From assembly GCA_947253615.1 (NCBI GenBank), contig CAMYAA010000027.1:1-8030 (forward strand): a DNA stretch of 8,030 bases, read 5' to 3'. The DNA comes from an uncultured Sutterellaceae bacterium. GTDB lineage: Bacteria; Pseudomonadota; Gammaproteobacteria; Burkholderiales; Burkholderiaceae_F. How positions within the stretch are numbered: position 1 is the stretch's first letter; each line of letters starts with the position of its first letter. The position numbers and the translations under genes were made by a program. Of this stretch, positions 6,077 to 8,030 are shown in pieces. The notes below the pieces were generated by a model. It had not been told where the DNA came from. It worked only from the letters and a program-made list of their open reading frames with translations, and made no database searches.

Positions 6077-6772
6077 ATGATTTATGTGACGAGTAAAAAA
6101 CGCCAAATGGAAAACATTCAAAAAGAGTTTCCAGGCGCTTTTATTTTGGACGTTAGCTCGACTTCTCCTAATTATGAAGGGCGAGTATTAAGTCCCTTTT
6201 ATCCCCATGGGAACATTATTGTTCCGGGGGCTGAGCCACTAAAGTCACTAACCGCAAGTTGTGTAGAGGCCGTTTGGCAAGGGCTGAAAGTCTTTGAAAA
6301 AGAGGGCGAGGATTTAAATCTGTTTAAAAACAATACTGGCAAAAATTTAAAGCGAAGTATTAGAACTCACGGTGCCATCTTAGGGCATCGTTGGTTACGA
6401 ACCGGTGAAATCCTTAATTATTTTCAAGCCAGACTGCAGATCTACTTACCCACTTATTGGGGAATGTTGTCGTTAGCGGAACCGCAGAAATCGTTGAAGT
6501 TGATTGAACAAAAAAGTCGTGAAGGCAACGTGGTCTTGTTGGATTACAACATCAATACGAACTTTACGGATTTAACTCGTCCAATCGCTCATGCGGCATT
6601 GATTAAGTTGTATATCGAGCGGAAAGGTAAGTTCCCTCGTGATATCTACGAATTAAAGCCATTGAGTTTGGAAGAATCCCAAGCGCTGCGAAAACAAGAA
6701 AAGCAGGAACGACAATTACGAATTAAACAAGGCAAAAAGGAGGAGCGAGAGCAGGGAAGTTTTGAATTTTAA
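6077..6772 (+). CDS. NADAR-like protein, putative DarG-type antitoxin
   Basis: The 231-residue protein is soluble, with no signal peptide or membrane segment. Motifs resembling the NADAR (YbiA-type) ADP-ribose glycosidase fold are LSPFYP (38-43), like the family's 'SNFYP', then CVEAVWQGLKVF (62-73), like 'SVEHxYQxxK' with E64, Q68 and K71. LPTYWGML (124-131) and an ILGHRW segment (101-106) also fit. It may belong to an uncharacterised DUF family related to NADAR; I cannot confirm which. NADAR proteins remove ADP-ribose from guanine bases and serve as antitoxins to some DarT toxins, and here the gene sits directly upstream of a DarT homologue. The C-terminal 35 residues are strongly charged (Lys, Glu, Arg, Gln). 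Lysine is mostly AAA, unlike the AAG-dominated operon before it, suggesting transfer. The ribosome site is weak (AAAGA), and the ATG at codon 11 is an alternative start. Confidence 0.6.
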   Translation: MIYVTSKKRQMENIQKEFPGAFILDVSSTSPNYEGRVLSPFYPHGNIIVPGAEPLKSLTASCVEAVWQGLKVFEKEGEDLNLFKNNTGKNLKRSIRTHGAILGHRWLRTGEILNYFQARLQIYLPTYWGMLSLAEPQKSLKLIEQKSREGNVVLLDYNINTNFTDLTRPIAHAALIKLYIERKGKFPRDIYELKPLSLEESQALRKQEKQERQLRIKQGKKEEREQGSFEF

Positions 6773-6801
6773 AACGCTAGCTGGAAAAGGATTAGGAGGT
6801 G

Positions 6802-6825
6802 GTGCTTTATTGATTAAAGGAGCAC
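6802..6825 (+). promoter_or_regulatory. Hairpin holding the darT ribosome binding site
   Basis: GTGC (6802-6805) can pair with GCAC (6822-6825) and TTTA (6806-6809) with TAAA (6815-6818), leaving GGA (6819-6821) bulged and a 5-base loop. The darT Shine-Dalgarno site AAAGGAG (6816-6822) is therefore inside the stem. A near-perfect AGGAGG (6794-6799) lies just upstream, too far from the darT ATG to serve it. The stem is AU-rich and only moderately stable. Confidence 0.35.
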
Positions 6826-6828
6826 ACT

Positions 6829-7665
6829 ATGAAATTATGGAATAAGTTGGTTAACGATCATCGTACGGTGGCTGCACAGCAGTGGATCAAAAACTCGTGG
6901 AAAGTCGTGAATGAGGATTCACGGACGCGAGCGACGACGGATTTCGTTAAGCAAGTATGGGGTAAGTTCAAGTCCGAAGTTAATCACTACATCGAAAGTT
7001 CAAAGGAGTCGCCAAAAACGACTCAGTCCAAGCCTTCCGTTTTAACGCAAAAGGGGAGTACGCTACGCCCCCAAGAGCGTCAAGAGCAAGTCTATGAAAC
7101 GGCACAGCCAAAAGCGCCTGTCGCGAAGCCTGGTTATTGCCAGAATGATGGACTAAACGAGGTTGCTCGCGCTTTAAAAGCTGAAGGTGTCCAGTACTTA
7201 TACCACTTCACCAAAGCGCAGAACCTGCCTTCTATTTTGAAAACGGGTTTGCTCTCAAGAGATATTCTTCAAAACAACGGGTATAACGCTCGTGGATTCG
7301 GAGGGAGTGATTTCTCTTACGAGCTCGACAAGAGAAATGGTACTTCTGATTATGTCCACCTGAGTTTTTGTACTGATCATCCCATGCAGTATCGTCTCTT
7401 AGAGGCTGGCGAAGACTTGGTGTTATTGAAAATCGACGCGTCCATTGTTAACAATGACACTTATTTCTCTGATATCAATGCGGCCAATAGCGAAGCGACG
7501 ATCAGGAAGGGTCTGGAGGGATTTGCGTTGGTTAATGTTGCGGCAACACGTCGTCAATATGTGAGCCGAATGGACTCAGATTTTGGCGCACATCAAGCAG
7601 AAGCGCTTGTCCCGAAGCGCGTACCTGCCTCAGCAATCGTGAGTTATCACGAACTTAAGCATTAA
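6829..7665 (+). CDS. darT: DarT-like (DUF4433) DNA ADP-ribosyltransferase toxin
   Basis: In this 278-residue protein residues 115-278 form a DarT-type ADP-ribosyltransferase. YLYHFTKAQNLPSILKTGLLSR (123-144) matches the family's 'YHFT-x-NLpsIL-xGLlSR' with His126 for NAD binding. An ELDKRNGTSDYVHLSFC segment (165-181) carries the probable catalytic Arg169. YFSDINAAN (212-220) and HQAEALVPKRVP (255-266) follow, with Glu258 as the likely catalytic Glu of the 'QAE-LV' motif. All key residues are present, so it should be active. Known DarT enzymes ADP-ribosylate bases in single-stranded DNA, block replication and act in phage defence; the partner removes the mark. Residues 1-50 are a helical repeat and 60-107 a polar Pro/Gln/Lys linker, an N-terminal extension not usual in DarT. 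AAAGGAG, 6 bases before the ATG, supports this start. The gene lies 56 bases after the NADAR-like gene. Base specificity cannot be read from sequence; a NADAR partner would suggest guanine. Confidence 0.82.
   Translation: MKLWNKLVNDHRTVAAQQWIKNSWKVVNEDSRTRATTDFVKQVWGKFKSEVNHYIESSKESPKTTQSKPSVLTQKGSTLRPQERQEQVYETAQPKAPVAKPGYCQNDGLNEVARALKAEGVQYLYHFTKAQNLPSILKTGLLSRDILQNNGYNARGFGGSDFSYELDKRNGTSDYVHLSFCTDHPMQYRLLEAGEDLVLLKIDASIVNNDTYFSDINAANSEATIRKGLEGFALVNVAATRRQYVSRMDSDFGAHQAEALVPKRVPASAIVSYHELKH
6838..6978 (+). repeat. 20-residue tandem repeat in the DarT N-terminal extension
   Basis: Codons 4-50 encode about two and a third copies of a 20-residue unit. Tryptophans fall at residues 4, 24 and 44; acidic residues at 10, 30 and 50; Arg-Thr at 12-13 and 32-33; Ala at 15 and 35; an aromatic at 19 and 39; Ile/Val at 20 and 40; Lys at 21 and 41. 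The consensus is W-x5-(D/E)-x-R-T-x-A-x3-(W/F)-(I/V)-K-x2. The DNA copies have diverged, so this is an old protein-level repeat. Confidence 0.6.
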
Positions 7666-7690
7666 ACGTTAGTTTAAAAAGGGCAAAGGT

Positions 7691-7718
7691 AAGGGGATGG
7701 AATTTTCCATCCCCTTTT
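7691..7718 (+). terminator. Terminator between the converging darT and MFS genes
   Basis: AAGGGGATGG (7691-7700) pairs perfectly with CCATCCCCTT (7707-7716) around AATTTT, with four T residues at 7715-7718. On the minus strand the same hairpin is followed a few bases later by a run of T (complement of the A run near 7675-7680), so it may serve both genes, which end 25 bases upstream and 11 bases downstream. Confidence 0.8.
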
Positions 7719-7728
7719 GAGTTGAATC

Positions 7729-8030
7729 TTAGGCTTCTTGTGTAGAGGGTTTCTCAAAGAAGCACGTTACTATTAACGCCACCGCCAAGAGCACGGCCGA
7801 GAAGTAAAAACTGCCATTTAGGCTACCGGTGTATTTGAGAATTTGTCCGCCGACAAAGGGGGCAATGACGGAACTCAATAAGCCAACAAAGTTGAAAATC
7901 GAGAGCGTCGTACTCAAGCTCGAGTCTTTATTGGCTTGTGCCACGGCAATAATCAAAATGGGGTCTAAAGCCATTTTCCCAAAAGCACCGTAAGCAATGA
8001 TCATCGCGAGAATAAAAGCACTCGAGGTGG
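7729..8030 (-). CDS. Major facilitator superfamily transporter, C-terminal part
   Basis: The frame is open to the window edge, so only the last 99 complete codons are visible; an internal Met at 8004 is not the start. The sequence holds about three hydrophobic helices typical of segments 10-12 of an MFS carrier: one around FILAMIIAYGAFGKMA, one around STTLSIFNFVGLLSSVIAPFVGG, and one around FYFSAVLLAVALIVTCFF. A short polar tail, EKPSTQEA, faces the cytoplasm. The amphipathic loop ILIIAVAQANKDSSLS and the VIAPFVGGQIL stretch recall anion/organic-acid and sugar-acid type MFS proteins, but the substrate cannot be called from this fragment. It converges on darT and shares a terminator, so it is not part of that module. 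Codon use resembles the first operon more than the toxin pair. Confidence 0.82.
   Translation of the reverse strand, partial: TSSAFILAMIIAYGAFGKMALDPILIIAVAQANKDSSLSTTLSIFNFVGLLSSVIAPFVGGQILKYTGSLNGSFYFSAVLLAVALIVTCFFEKPSTQEA

Noticed and set aside
6829..7665. RNA 2'-phosphotransferase (KptA) or another ADP-ribosyltransferase class
   Set aside because: The YHFT, GLLSR, FSD-NAA and QAE-LV motifs in that order are those of the DarT/DUF4433 family.
1..8030. CRISPR array, tRNA or rRNA genes
   Set aside because: No regularly spaced direct repeats of CRISPR type and no tRNA or rRNA signature sequences were seen on either strand.

Overview
The window looks like one end of a draft contig from a bacterium that lives at least partly by anaerobic or fermentative nitrogen metabolism. 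The first 48 bases are not genomic. They are an Illumina Nextera i7 adapter (end of P7, an 8-base index, then the Tn5 mosaic end), so native DNA starts at base 49. I cannot name the organism. Base composition is moderate, Shine-Dalgarno sites are clear, and genes are tightly packed. The carbamate kinase resembles the E. coli YbcF/AllK type more than the arginine-deiminase type, which would fit a gut proteobacterium, but this is only a guess.

Region 1 (49-5985) is a carbamoyl-transfer catabolic locus. A carbamate kinase gene (346-1278) has its own strong terminator. After a gene-free stretch of about 390 bases with inverted repeats comes a four-gene operon with 3, 1 and 9 bases between genes. 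It encodes an NRAMP-superfamily-like membrane transporter lacking the usual metal-binding motifs, a DUF1116 protein (YlbE/AllG type), FdrA/AllF, and a 58-residue protein resembling the small 'FdrA domain' proteins. The operon ends at a strong terminator (5938-5985). In E. coli the related allF-allG-allH-allK genes have been linked to oxamate carbamoyltransferase plus carbamate kinase, the end of allantoin fermentation. By analogy, the transporter would import an amide or ureide, the FdrA/DUF1116/small-protein complex would phosphorolyse a carbamoyl compound to carbamoyl phosphate, and the kinase would make ATP, CO2 and ammonia from it. The DUF2877 partner (AllH) is not in the window, and the real substrate is unknown.

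Region 2 (5986-7720) is a two-gene module with different codon habits. A 231-residue protein with NADAR-like motifs is followed by a 278-residue protein whose C-terminal 170 residues have the hallmarks of DarT (DUF4433) DNA ADP-ribosyltransferases. This is most simply read as a DarTG-type toxin-antitoxin or anti-phage system with the antitoxin first. The toxin carries an unusual N-terminal extension with a 20-residue tandem repeat, and its ribosome-binding site can fold into a hairpin.

Region 3 (7729-8030, minus strand) is the C-terminal end of a major facilitator superfamily transporter, converging on darT across a shared hairpin terminator and running off the window edge.
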